A stretch of DNA of 64,000 bases from Pimelobacter simplex (GTDB taxonomy: Bacteria > Actinomycetota > Actinomycetes > Propionibacteriales > Nocardioidaceae), in NCBI GenBank assembly GCA_016803235.1, contig JADCLI010000005.1:62001-126000 (forward strand), written 5' to 3'. A program made the translations under genes and the position numbers. Under the pieces are notes generated by a model. It did no database searches and had not been told where the DNA came from. It saw only the letters and a program-made list of their open reading frames with translations. This document shows positions 54,743 through 63,469 of the stretch, piece after piece; the first letter of the stretch is position 1, and every line of letters starts with the position of its first letter.

Positions 54743-55373
54743 CGGTCGCGGCGCCCACGACCATCGGCGTGATCCGCGCCGGCGGGCCGGGCATCCGCAG
54801 GTGCTCGATCTCGGTGACCTCGAACGGCGAGCGGTCGAGCAGGCCGAGGAAGTCGCGGTTGAGGTGGCAGCCGTCGGCGATGCGCGACTGCAGCGGCGTG
54901 GCGACCTCGTGCAGCACGCGGAGCAGGCCCGTGCCGCGGACGTGCTCGTGGAACAGGAAGGTCCCGCCCGGCTTGGTGACCCGGGCCAGCTCGTCGAGCG
55001 CGGCCTCAGGGCGGTCGAGCGAGCAGAACACCAGGGACGCGCTGACCGTGTCGAAGGACGCGTCGGGGAACGGCAGGGCGTAGGCGTCGCCGTCGACGAT
55101 CTCCCAGGCCGTGGCCCGGATGTCGGCGGTACGACGCTGCAGCTGCTTGCGCAGGCCGGGGTTGGGCTCGACCATCACCAGCTCGCTGACCGCCGCCGTG
55201 TAGTGCGGGACCGAGAACCCGTTGCCGGTGCCGAGGTCGAGCGCCCGGCCCCGGGCCCGGGCGAGGTGCCGGGCGCGGATGTCGGCCTGGCCGGCGTCCT
55301 CGGCGCGCTGCATGAGGTCGGGGTACCAGCGCGCGAAGAACCGCTGGCTGCGGGTGCCGGGGCCGTCGGTCAT
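54732..55373 (-). CDS. class I SAM-dependent methyltransferase
   Basis: This 213-residue methyltransferase has motif I LDLGTGNGF at 45-53, an acidic VMVEPNPGLRKQL strand near 67 and PDASFDTVSASLVFCSLDRP near 103. It is of the small-molecule, UbiE-like type; the substrate is unknown. The last residues before the stop (CN) and the TAA come from the inward end of repeat B, so the natural C-terminus may have been changed by the insertion. Confidence 0.9.
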   Translation of the reverse strand: MTDGPGTRSQRFFARWYPDLMQRAEDAGQADIRARHLARARGRALDLGTGNGFSVPHYTAAVSELVMVEPNPGLRKQLQRRTADIRATAWEIVDGDAYALPFPDASFDTVSASLVFCSLDRPEAALDELARVTKPGGTFLFHEHVRGTGLLRVLHEVATPLQSRIADGCHLNRDFLGLLDRSPFEVTEIEHLRMPGPPARITPMVVGAATACN

Positions 55374-55411
55374 GCGGGCGACCCTACCGACGCCGTCCCG
55401 CGGGGGCTGGG

Positions 55412-55927
55412 TCAGAGCGGCTCGATGCCGGTGACCTTCCAGGTGTCGCCGGTCCTGGTCGCCCGCACCGAGAGCTGGGCCGCGGAGACCGCCGACTCCT
55501 GGTCGGTGGCGCGTTGCGAGGCCTGGTCGAGGAACACCAGCAGGGTGGCGGAGCGCGCGGTGAGCTCCTTGACGGCGGCGACCTGCACCTGGGCGGTGAG
55601 CACGAGCTGCTGGCCGGGCGCCTTCTCCTCCAGCGCGGCGAAGAGCAGGTCGTACTGCTCGCGCGCCCTGCCGGCGAGCAGGTCGTCGGCCGCCTGCTGG
55701 GTCGGGGCCGGGTCGGCGTAGTCGTAGCTGAAGACCCGGACCAGCGCGGAGGACACGGCGGACTGCACCTCGGTGGTCGCCGCGACCCCCACGACGGCGT
55801 GGTTGCCGACGTTGTCCCTGCCGCGGGCGACATCGGCCTGCCAGAAGGCGACGGCAGCCGCCGCGACGAGGAGGGCGGCGAGCACGAGGACCCCGTGCCG
55901 GCGTACGACGGTCGTCAGCGCGGTCAC
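55412..55927 (-). CDS. Mce-associated membrane protein
   Basis: This 171-residue protein has an N-terminal anchor (VLVLAALLVAAAAVAFW) and a SnoaL/NTF2-like outer domain with VFSYDYADPAPTQQAADDLL. It is the last gene of the mce operon, beginning in GTGA overlap with its neighbour. Such proteins stabilise the Mce complex in mycobacteria. Confidence 0.88.
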   Translation of the reverse strand: MTALTTVVRRHGVLVLAALLVAAAAVAFWQADVARGRDNVGNHAVVGVAATTEVQSAVSSALVRVFSYDYADPAPTQQAADDLLAGRAREQYDLLFAALEEKAPGQQLVLTAQVQVAAVKELTARSATLLVFLDQASQRATDQESAVSAAQLSVRATRTGDTWKVTGIEPL

Positions 55928-56520
55928 TTGATCTCCACCGCCACCTGGTCGAGGCCCTCGAGGAGCCAGCGGTCGCCGACCTTGACCAGGTCGGCGGCGA
56001 ACCGGTTGCGCTTCACGCTCGGCACGGCGGACGGGTCGGCGTCGTTGCGGACCGTGACCTCGACCGACGCGATCACCGTGGCGGTGCTGGCGGTGAGGTC
56101 GAGGACGGCGGCGTCGACGACCTTGCCGGTGGAGACCATCTGCTGGTCGGCCATCAGCTGGCGGGTCTCGGCGTCGGTCGCCGCGATCTGGTCCTTGAGG
56201 GTGCCGGTCGTGACGTCCTGCCACCTCTCCAGGCCACCATCGACGTCGTCGTGATCGAGGGTGTTCATCGTCTCGATGTGGCTGCGGGCCGTGATCAGCA
56301 CCGTGTCGCGCAGAGCGGCTCGCGCCACGGCCGCCTCGTCGTGGTCGCCGGCACGCTGCCAGGAGACGACACCGGCGACCAGCGCCACCACGGCCAGCAC
56401 CAGCAGGCCCAGCTCGACCGAGCGGCGTCCGGACGACTGCGGTGACTCCGGGGGCCTCTGCGTCACGTCCTCGTCGCTGATCTCGATCTCCTCCACGTCG
56501 TGCCCGAATCCCGTGGTCAT
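55924..56520 (-). CDS. Mce-associated membrane protein
   Basis: This 198-residue protein has an acidic cytoplasmic head, a membrane segment near 36-52 (LGLLVLAVVALVAGVVSW) and an outer domain similar in layout to the next gene. The ATG at 56520 shares a base with the mceF stop (TGATG). Two such genes after mceF is the usual pattern. Confidence 0.88.
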   Translation of the reverse strand: MTTGFGHDVEEIEISDEDVTQRPPESPQSSGRRSVELGLLVLAVVALVAGVVSWQRAGDHDEAAVARAALRDTVLITARSHIETMNTLDHDDVDGGLERWQDVTTGTLKDQIAATDAETRQLMADQQMVSTGKVVDAAVLDLTASTATVIASVEVTVRNDADPSAVPSVKRNRFAADLVKVGDRWLLEGLDQVAVEIK

Positions 56521-57698
56521 CACCGACCACCTCCCAGCAGGTCGTCGAGGTCCTCGACGACGTCGACGTCGGCGGGGCGCTGGGCGGTCCCGTCGCCGGT
56601 GCCACCGGCGACGGCCTGGGGACCGCGCACGTTGCCCTCGCCGCGTGGCGCGGTGCAACCCGCCTTGCGGTTGAGCGGCGGCCCCTCGGTCGCGTCGGTG
56701 CCCCGGCGCAGGGTCGTGCCACTGTAGCCAGTGGTGCACGGCAGCGGGTTGAAGAACGTCGGCACCATGCCGAGGTGGAACCCGCGCCCGCTGGTGGTGG
56801 CCCAGCCGACGCTCACCGCCTGCGGCAGCCGGATCAGCGAGTCGCGCACCCCGGCGGCGTTGGCCCCGAAGATGGTCGCGGTCGACACCAGGTTGTCCAT
56901 CAGGATCGACAGCGGTTGCCCCACGTCGCGGATCAGCAGGCTCAGCTGCTCCGCCGCTCCCGGGGTGGCCGCGACCAGGGTGCGCAGGTCGGCGTCGGAG
57001 TCGGCGAGGGCCTGGGAGAACAGGGCGAGGTCCTTGCTGTAGGCGCCGATCGCGGCGCTGGAGTCCTCCTGGGTGGCCAGCACCCGGTCGGCGTTGCGGA
57101 TCAGCGAGGCGCTGACCAGGAAGTTGTCGTCGGCCGCCTGCTGGAACTCGCGCGACGTCTCGACAAGTCGGCCGACGTCGTGGCTGATGCCCTGCGAGAG
57201 CAGGTAGCCCTCGTCGATGGCGGTGTCCAGCGAGTCCGAGGGCACCGACGCGACGAGGTCGCGACCGGCCCGGAGCACCTCGGAGAGGTCCTGCGGCAAC
57301 GCCTCGGGACCACCGCTGAGGTGGTCGCCGTCGGCCAGGAGGTCCTTGGTCGAGGTGCCCGCCAGGTCGAGGTACTGCTCGCCGATCGAGGAGCGGTTGC
57401 GTACCCGGGCCGTCGCGTCGGCGGGGATGTCCGGTGCGTCCGGCTCGATCTCGGCGGTCACCTCCACCCCGTCGCCGGTCGGCTCCATCGCGGTCACCTT
57501 GCCGACCTGGACCCCGCGGTAGGTGACCTCCGAGTGGACGAACAGGCCCCCTGCCTCGGGCAGCGCCACGGTGACCCGGTAGCCGTCGGAGAAGGGGGTG
57601 AAGCCGACGTACGACGCCCCGAGGTAGCTGGTGCCGAGCAGCGCGACCAGCACGAACAGGCCGAGCTTGACGTGGACTCCGCGGGTGAGCTGCTGCAC
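56520..57698 (-). CDS. mceF: MCE family protein MceF
   Basis: This 392-residue protein has an N-terminal membrane anchor (VKLGLFVLVALLGTSYLG) and an MCE/MlaD domain near 30-110 (VHSEVTYRGVQVGKVTAMEP). A long helical region to about 290 and a Pro/Gly-rich tail follow. The MCE proteins of an operon form a hetero-hexameric channel that carries lipids or sterols to the permease. GTG start with GGAGG upstream. Confidence 0.93.
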   Translation of the reverse strand: MQQLTRGVHVKLGLFVLVALLGTSYLGASYVGFTPFSDGYRVTVALPEAGGLFVHSEVTYRGVQVGKVTAMEPTGDGVEVTAEIEPDAPDIPADATARVRNRSSIGEQYLDLAGTSTKDLLADGDHLSGGPEALPQDLSEVLRAGRDLVASVPSDSLDTAIDEGYLLSQGISHDVGRLVETSREFQQAADDNFLVSASLIRNADRVLATQEDSSAAIGAYSKDLALFSQALADSDADLRTLVAATPGAAEQLSLLIRDVGQPLSILMDNLVSTATIFGANAAGVRDSLIRLPQAVSVGWATTSGRGFHLGMVPTFFNPLPCTTGYSGTTLRRGTDATEGPPLNRKAGCTAPRGEGNVRGPQAVAGGTGDGTAQRPADVDVVEDLDDLLGGGR

Positions 57699-57699
57699 G

Positions 57700-59091
57700 T
57701 CACTCGCCTCCTTCGCTGCTGGCCGAGTCACTGGCCGAGTCACTGGCCGAGCCACTGGGCGACCCGCCGGCGGTGCCGCTCGTCGAGCCACTCGGTGCAC
57801 CGCTGGTCGCCGAGCCGCTCGGTGTCCCGCTCGGCGAGCCGCTCGAGGACCCGGAGCCGGACCCGGACGAGGAGGGTGCGCTCGGCAGGATCGACGGGCC
57901 GGGCACGGTCGGCGTGCCGGTGGCTGGCGTCGCGCTGTCGGTGGACGGCAGCATGGTCGGCGGCGCGTCCCCGGGGAGGGAGAGGTTGCGGGAGCGCGCC
58001 GCCGACCCACCGCCTGCCGTGGGCTGTGGCCACAGGCAGCCAACCGCCGCACAGCCCGCAGGAAGGGTGCGGAAGTTGGTGGTCATGAAGACGTTCAGGT
58101 AGTCGCCGCGGATGGCGCCGAGCACCGAGTCGGGGAACGGGTAGGTCAGCAGGATCTCGAGGGAGTACGGCAGGTTCGCCCCCGCCTTCGCCAGCTCGGA
58201 GAGGATCGGGTCGAGCGCCCGCAGGTCGCGGACCATGTCCTCCTGGGAGGCGTTCAGCGTGCGGACCGTGACCTTCGAGAGCCGGTCGAGCGACTCCAGC
58301 ATCTTCGTGAGCTGGGGCCGCTGCTCGACGAGCACCTTCATGCCGGGCGACAGCTCGTCGAGCACGGCCGCGATCTGAGCACGGTCCCCGTCGAGCACCG
58401 CGGAGAGCCGCGCCAGGCCGTCGATCGCGCCGGTGATGGCGCCCTTGCGCCGGTCGAGGACGCCGACGAACCGGTTGAGCTCGTCGAGGAAGGCCCGCAC
58501 CTGCTCGGTCTGGCCGTCGCCGACCTGCTGCAGCTCGCGGGAGATCTCCTGGAACTGCCCGATCCCGCCCCCGTTGAGCACCAGGGACAGCGCACCGAGG
58601 ACCTGCTCGGCGGTGGCTGCCGCGTCGGTGTCGGCCGTGGTGAGCACGGCGTGGTCCGCGAGCCGGCCGGGCGCCGGCATGGTCTCACCGCCGCCCTCCG
58701 GCCGGACCAGGGCGACGTACTTCTCCCCCAGCAGCGAGGTCTGCTGCAGCCGGGCGGTCGTCGCCGACGGCAGGTCGACGTCGCGTCGCACCTCCATGGT
58801 CACGACCGCGGTGCGGCCGTCGTCGCCGAGGTCGATGTCGGTGACCCGGCCGACCGCGACGTTGTCGACCCGCACGCTCGACTGCGGCACCAGGTCGAGC
58901 ACGTCGGGGAACTCGGCGGTCACGGTGATCGGGTCCTTGCCGAGGTCGGCACCGCCCGGCAGCGAGGCGTCGTACACCCCGCCGCCGAGGATCCCGCACC
59001 CGCTCAACGCGAGCCCGAGCCCCGACGCGGCGACCAGGGCCGCGACGCGCGCGGCCGGCGTACGACGGATGTGGCCGCGCACCTCACTCAC
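57700..59091 (-). CDS. mceE: MCE family lipoprotein MceE
   Basis: This 463-residue protein is the lipoprotein of the set: a signal peptide with lipobox LSGC near residue 29-32, then the MCE domain (QSSVRVDNVAVGRVTDIDLG). The helical region contains FLDELNRFVGVLDRRKGAIT. The tail of about 90 residues is Ser/Gly/Pro-rich and includes a 12-bp DNA repeat. GTG start at 59091, overlapping mceD by 8 nt. The lipobox is the usual mark of MceE. Confidence 0.93.
   Translation of the reverse strand: MSEVRGHIRRTPAARVAALVAASGLGLALSGCGILGGGVYDASLPGGADLGKDPITVTAEFPDVLDLVPQSSVRVDNVAVGRVTDIDLGDDGRTAVVTMEVRRDVDLPSATTARLQQTSLLGEKYVALVRPEGGGETMPAPGRLADHAVLTTADTDAAATAEQVLGALSLVLNGGGIGQFQEISRELQQVGDGQTEQVRAFLDELNRFVGVLDRRKGAITGAIDGLARLSAVLDGDRAQIAAVLDELSPGMKVLVEQRPQLTKMLESLDRLSKVTVRTLNASQEDMVRDLRALDPILSELAKAGANLPYSLEILLTYPFPDSVLGAIRGDYLNVFMTTNFRTLPAGCAAVGCLWPQPTAGGGSAARSRNLSLPGDAPPTMLPSTDSATPATGTPTVPGPSILPSAPSSSGSGSGSSSGSPSGTPSGSATSGAPSGSTSGTAGGSPSGSASDSASDSASSEGGE
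57721..57756. repeat. 12-bp tandem repeat in the mceE tail
   Basis: Three 12-bp units of GGCCGAGTCACT (the third has C for T at position 9) lie in the C-terminal codons of mceE and encode SASD-type repeats. The reading frame is preserved because the unit is a multiple of three. The flanking Ser/Gly codons are also repetitive. Confidence 0.75.
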
Positions 59092-60115
59092 CCCCGCCCA
59101 GGCCGGGCAGCAGCAACGGCGGTGCGTCGTCCGACGTACGGGCGGACTTGCCGTCGTCGCTCCACAGGGTGAGCTCGTTGAGGTTGCCCCGGCCCTGGAG
59201 GGTGTTGGAGGCCGGGTCGTAGGTGTTGAGGAAGTTCTGCAGCGCGAGCGGGATGGTGCGCACCGCCTCGGCGAGCGCTGCCTTCTGGTTGACCAGCACC
59301 TGGCTCGGCCCGCGCAGTGCGTCGACGCTGCGCTTGAGCGCGCCGCGGTTCTCCTTGACGAAGCCCTCGAGCAGGGCGAGCGCCTTGCCGAGCTCGGTGA
59401 TCGCCGAGGTGAGGTTCCCGCGGTCCTCGGCGAGGTACTCCGACACGACGGCGAGCTGCTGGTTGGCCCCGGCCACGCCCTGGTCGTGGTCGAGCAGCGT
59501 CTGGTTGAGGGTGTCGAGGTTCTCGACGGTGGCGAAGAAGTCGTCGTCGACGCCGGAGACGGTCGCCGACGCCTTCGCGAAGTCGCGCAGCATGGTGTTG
59601 ATGGAGGCTCCCTGGCCGTCGAGGTTCTCGGCGATGGTGTCGAGGAGGTCGGAGAGCGCGCCGTTGCGGTTGGCGCCGTTGGGACCGAGCGCCTCCCCCA
59701 CGTCGGCGAGGCTCTCGTACATCTCGTCGATCTCGACCGGCACCGCCGTGGTCGCGATCCGGTCGCCGTCCGCCAGCGCTGGCCCCCGGACCCACGGCGT
59801 CGTCAGCTGGACGTAGCGGTCGCTGACCAGGGTGGGCGCGACGATCACGGCACCGGTGCCCCGAGCGGCCTTGCGGCCCTCGTCGAGACGCATCGTGACC
59901 CGGACCTTCCCGCCCACCGGCGTGACCTCGGTGACGGTGCCGACGGGCACGCCGAGCACCTGGACGTCGGAGCCCGGGTAGAGCCCGACCGCGGAGTCGA
60001 AGTCGGCTGTCAGCTCGGTGCCGGGGCGCAGCAGCCGCACGCCGACCACGGCCGCGGCGACGAGGAGCACCAGGCCGGCGGCGACCGCCGTCCAGCGCAG
60101 GGACCGGGACCTCAT
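59084..60115 (-). CDS. mceD: MCE family protein MceD
   Basis: This 343-residue protein has an N-terminal membrane segment (VAAGLVLLVAAAVVGVRLL), the MCE domain with GSDVQVLGVPVGTVTEVTPV near 47, and the helical channel region. The Leu-rich end reads PPLLLPGLGGGE. The ATG overlaps the mceC stop as ATGA. Confidence 0.93.
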   Translation of the reverse strand: MRSRSLRWTAVAAGLVLLVAAAVVGVRLLRPGTELTADFDSAVGLYPGSDVQVLGVPVGTVTEVTPVGGKVRVTMRLDEGRKAARGTGAVIVAPTLVSDRYVQLTTPWVRGPALADGDRIATTAVPVEIDEMYESLADVGEALGPNGANRNGALSDLLDTIAENLDGQGASINTMLRDFAKASATVSGVDDDFFATVENLDTLNQTLLDHDQGVAGANQQLAVVSEYLAEDRGNLTSAITELGKALALLEGFVKENRGALKRSVDALRGPSQVLVNQKAALAEAVRTIPLALQNFLNTYDPASNTLQGRGNLNELTLWSDDGKSARTSDDAPPLLLPGLGGGE

Positions 60116-61140
60116 GAGCCACCTCCGGGTCGGCAGTCGCGGACCACGTCGTTGTCGAGGACCGGCGCGCCCTGCGCGTCGAACAGGCCGCAGATGTAGG
60201 AGTCGAGCCAGCGGCCGTTGCCCATCGCCGCGGTGAGCATCCGGTAGTAGGGACCGAGCACCTCGAGCGCGTCGCCCAGGTGCTTCTGGTTGCGGCGCAG
60301 CATCGCCGCGACCTTGTCGAGCTTCTCCAGCGCGGGCCTCAGCTGCTCCCGGTTGTCGCGTACGACGCCCGCGAGCTCCCGCCCCAGGGTGGTGGTGGCC
60401 TCGAGCATCTGCCGGATCGACTCGCGCCGGTTGGCCAGCTCGGTGAGCAGCAGGTTGCCGTCGTCGACGAGCTTGCCGATCTCGTCGTTGCGGGCGGCGA
60501 GGGTGTCGGTGACGCCGGCCGTGGAGCGGAACAGCCTCGCCAGCTCCTCGTCGCGGCTGGAGATCGTGCGCGAGAGCCGGGTCAGTCCCTCGACCATGCC
60601 GCGCACCGACTCGGGGGTGTTGGCGAAGACCTGGGACAAGGTGGCCATGCCCTGCTCGAGCCGGGCGGTGTCGATCTCGCCGATGGTCGAGGACAGGTCG
60701 GAGAAGGCCGCGTTGACGTCGTACGGCGTCGTGGTGTGCTCGAGCGGGATCGGCTCGTCGAGCGCCTCGGTGCCGAGCGGGTCGACGGCGAGGTACTTCT
60801 GGCCGAGCAGGGTCTTGATCTTGACCGCCGCCGTCGACTCGCTGCCGATCTCGACGCCCTTGGCCCGGAAGCTGACCAGGACCCGGTCGCCGACGAGGTC
60901 GACGTCGGTCACCTTGCCGACCTTCACGCCGGCCACCCGCACCTCGTCGCCGGCCCGCAGGCCCGCGGCCTCGGCCAGGTAGGCCTGGTGCCTCGCTCCG
61001 CCGCCGACGACCGGCAGGTCCTCGGCGTAGAAGGTGGCGAAGAAGGTGGCGACGAGGGCGACGATGCCGATGACGGCGATCACCACCCGGTTCCGCTCCG
61101 CGAACGCGGTCGGGAACCGGCGCTGCGTGCGCGCGGCCAT
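60112..61140 (-). CDS. mceC: MCE family protein MceC
   Basis: This 342-residue protein starts MAARTQRRFPTAFAERNRVV and has a membrane segment near 20-38, the MCE domain with GDEVRVAGVKVGKVTDVDLV near 62, and a long helical region. I use the ATG at 61140 because it shares a base with the mceB stop (TGATG). Two Cys in the tail may form a disulfide. Confidence 0.93.
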   Translation of the reverse strand: MAARTQRRFPTAFAERNRVVIAVIGIVALVATFFATFYAEDLPVVGGGARHQAYLAEAAGLRAGDEVRVAGVKVGKVTDVDLVGDRVLVSFRAKGVEIGSESTAAVKIKTLLGQKYLAVDPLGTEALDEPIPLEHTTTPYDVNAAFSDLSSTIGEIDTARLEQGMATLSQVFANTPESVRGMVEGLTRLSRTISSRDEELARLFRSTAGVTDTLAARNDEIGKLVDDGNLLLTELANRRESIRQMLEATTTLGRELAGVVRDNREQLRPALEKLDKVAAMLRRNQKHLGDALEVLGPYYRMLTAAMGNGRWLDSYICGLFDAQGAPVLDNDVVRDCRPGGGS

Positions 61141-62177
61141 CAGCGGCACCTCCCCGCGACCGGCTGCACGCCGAGGTCGCCGTAGTAGCCCTCGGGCAGG
61201 GGGATCCGGCCCTCGATCGAGCAGAGGTAGAAGTTGACCCACGAGCCGTAGCTGGCGATCCTCGCGAGTCGCTGCACCTTCGTGGGCAGGGTCGCGAGTG
61301 CCTTGTCGATGACGTCCTCGTTGTTGGCCAGCACTCCCGACAGGTCACCGAGCGCCCTGATGGAGCGCTTGAGCGGGGCGCGTCCCTCGTCGAGCAGGCC
61401 GGCGACGCTCTCGGACAGGTCGCCCATCCCGTCGATCGTCGAGCCGATGGTCTCGCGGTCCGCCGCGAGACCGCTGACCAGCTGCTGGAGGGTGACCAGC
61501 GTGGTGTCGAGCTGGCCGGAGCGCTCCTCGACGACACCGAGGACCGAGGACAGGTTGGTGATCAGCTGGCCGATCACCTGGTCGCGGTCGGCGAGGGTCG
61601 AGGTGAGACTGGCGGTGCTCTTCAACAGCCCCTCGACGGTCGGGCCCTCGCCCTGGAAGACCGCGATGACCTGGGCGCTGAGGTTGTTGACGTCGGCGGG
61701 GTCGAGCAGCCGGAACAGCGGCTGGAAGCCGTTGAACAGCACGGTCAGGTCGAGCGCCGGCTGGGTCGCGTCGAGGCCGAACACGTGGCCGGGCGCGAGC
61801 CGCACGCCGGTCACGTCGCCGGGCTCGAGGGCGACGTACCGCTGGCCGACGAGGTTGCGGAAGCGCAGCAGGGCGCGGGCGCCGGTGCCGAGGGGTGCGG
61901 TGTCGGCGACGGTGAAGCTCACCCGGGCGACCCGGTCGTCGCTGACCTCGACGCCGGTCACGGTGCCGACCTTGACGCCGGCCATCCGCACGTCGTCGCC
62001 CTTGTTGAGGCTGGTCGCGTCGCTGAACATCGCGACGTACTCGTTGCTGGGGCCGCTGGCTCCGTTGCGGATGGTGCCGGCCAGGGCCAGCGTCGCCAGG
62101 ACCGTGACGACGGCGAAGACCAACGCCTTGGTCAGGGTCACGGCCAGCCCGGTGCGGGAACTGGTCACCCGGGTCAT
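61140..62177 (-). CDS. mceB: MCE family protein MceB
   Basis: This 345-residue protein has a membrane segment near 15-33, the MCE domain with GDDVRMAGVKVGTVTGVEVS near 60, and a helical region. The C-terminus GSWVNFYLCSIEG resembles other actinobacterial MceB ends. It overlaps mceA by 4 nt. Confidence 0.93.
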   Translation of the reverse strand: MTRVTSSRTGLAVTLTKALVFAVVTVLATLALAGTIRNGASGPSNEYVAMFSDATSLNKGDDVRMAGVKVGTVTGVEVSDDRVARVSFTVADTAPLGTGARALLRFRNLVGQRYVALEPGDVTGVRLAPGHVFGLDATQPALDLTVLFNGFQPLFRLLDPADVNNLSAQVIAVFQGEGPTVEGLLKSTASLTSTLADRDQVIGQLITNLSSVLGVVEERSGQLDTTLVTLQQLVSGLAADRETIGSTIDGMGDLSESVAGLLDEGRAPLKRSIRALGDLSGVLANNEDVIDKALATLPTKVQRLARIASYGSWVNFYLCSIEGRIPLPEGYYGDLGVQPVAGRCR

Positions 62178-63469
62178 CGGACCTCCACCTCCGCGCCGCG
62201 CAGCAGCGGCCCGACCAGCAGGCTGCTCCAGGTCGGGTAGTCGGCCGGGCTGACCCCGGCCGCCGGGGCCATCAGCTCGGCGATCAGCTGGTTCTCGGCG
62301 GGCGAGTTCGCCTCGCCCAGCCCGGCGGCGTCGGCGAGCACGCGCTGCACCCGGTCGCTCGGCGGCGGCAGGATCCGCTCGGGCCCACCCTCGGTGCCGC
62401 GCGACGCCACCGGCTTGACGCTGCCGTCCTGGTAGGGACAGCGCGGCGCACCCTTCGCGAGGTAGGTCGGGTCGTCCTTGCCGAGGACGTAGCGGCCGCG
62501 ATCGGGGGTCACGTTGAGCACGACGTGGACACCCGGCTCGGCGGTGCCCTTGCCGAGGGTCTTGTCCATGACCGGGACGAAGTCGCGCAGCGCCTTGAAC
62601 AGGCAGGGGAACTGCACGGCGTACGGCGCCACCGCCTCCAGCGCCTTCCGGCTCTCCTTCGACAAGGTGATGACCGTGCCGGAGTTGGCGACCATCCAGC
62701 CGTTCGTGTCGTCGGCCGCGACGACGACGCCCGCGAACAACCTGGTCATCGCGGTCCGCTCGTCGGCGAGGGTGCGCGAGGTGGTCGTCATCGACTCCAG
62801 CGCGTCGAGCAGGTCAGGCGCGGCGTCGGCATAGGTCTGGGCGACCCGGCCGAAGGCGGCGAGGTCGTCGGACAGCTGCGGCGTCAGCGGGTTGAGCTTC
62901 GCGAGGTACTCGCCCCACGCGACGAGGTTGTCCCCGATGTCGCCACCCCGGCCGCGCAGCATCAGGGCCAGCTCGCCGAGGGTGGCGGACAGCTTGTCGG
63001 GCTGGATCGCCTGCAGGACGGGCAACAGCTCGTCGAACAGCTCCTCCAGCTCGACGGCCGAGGCCGAGGAGTCCTGCTCGATCGTGTCGCCGGCCCGGAG
63101 GGTGGCGCCACCGGCGCGCGGACGGACCAGGGCGACGTACCGCTCACCGAAGAGGGTCTTCGGCAGCAGCCGGGCGGTGGTGTCGACCGGCAGGTCGTCG
63201 AGCACGTCGGGCTCCAGGGCGAGGGTGAGGACCGCGCCGCCGTCGCGGGGCTCGATCTCGGTCACCTTGCCGACCGGGACGCCGTTGAGCTTCACGTCGG
63301 ATCCTCTCTGCAGCGCGCTGCCGACGGTGCCGGTGGTCAGCCGGATGTCGCTGCGGTCGACGAACACCTGGTTGTAGGCGAGCCACGTGCCGGCGCCCAG
63401 GGCGAGCACCAGGCCGCCGTACCCCAGGCCGAGGAGGAGGTCGCGAGCCCGGCCCCAACCGCCGCTCAT
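62174..63469 (-). CDS. mceA: MCE family protein MceA
   Basis: This 431-residue protein starts MSGGWGRARDLLLGLGYGGL at the ATG at 63469, which overlaps the permease stop as ATGA. The MCE domain has GSDVKLNGVPVGKVTEIEPR near 67. The helical region (about 130-280) is followed by a C-terminal domain with CPYQDGSVKP. It is the first MCE gene after the permease, the normal place of mceA. Confidence 0.93.
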   Translation of the reverse strand: MSGGWGRARDLLLGLGYGGLVLALGAGTWLAYNQVFVDRSDIRLTTGTVGSALQRGSDVKLNGVPVGKVTEIEPRDGGAVLTLALEPDVLDDLPVDTTARLLPKTLFGERYVALVRPRAGGATLRAGDTIEQDSSASAVELEELFDELLPVLQAIQPDKLSATLGELALMLRGRGGDIGDNLVAWGEYLAKLNPLTPQLSDDLAAFGRVAQTYADAAPDLLDALESMTTTSRTLADERTAMTRLFAGVVVAADDTNGWMVANSGTVITLSKESRKALEAVAPYAVQFPCLFKALRDFVPVMDKTLGKGTAEPGVHVVLNVTPDRGRYVLGKDDPTYLAKGAPRCPYQDGSVKPVASRGTEGGPERILPPPSDRVQRVLADAAGLGEANSPAENQLIAELMAPAAGVSPADYPTWSSLLVGPLLRGAEVEVR

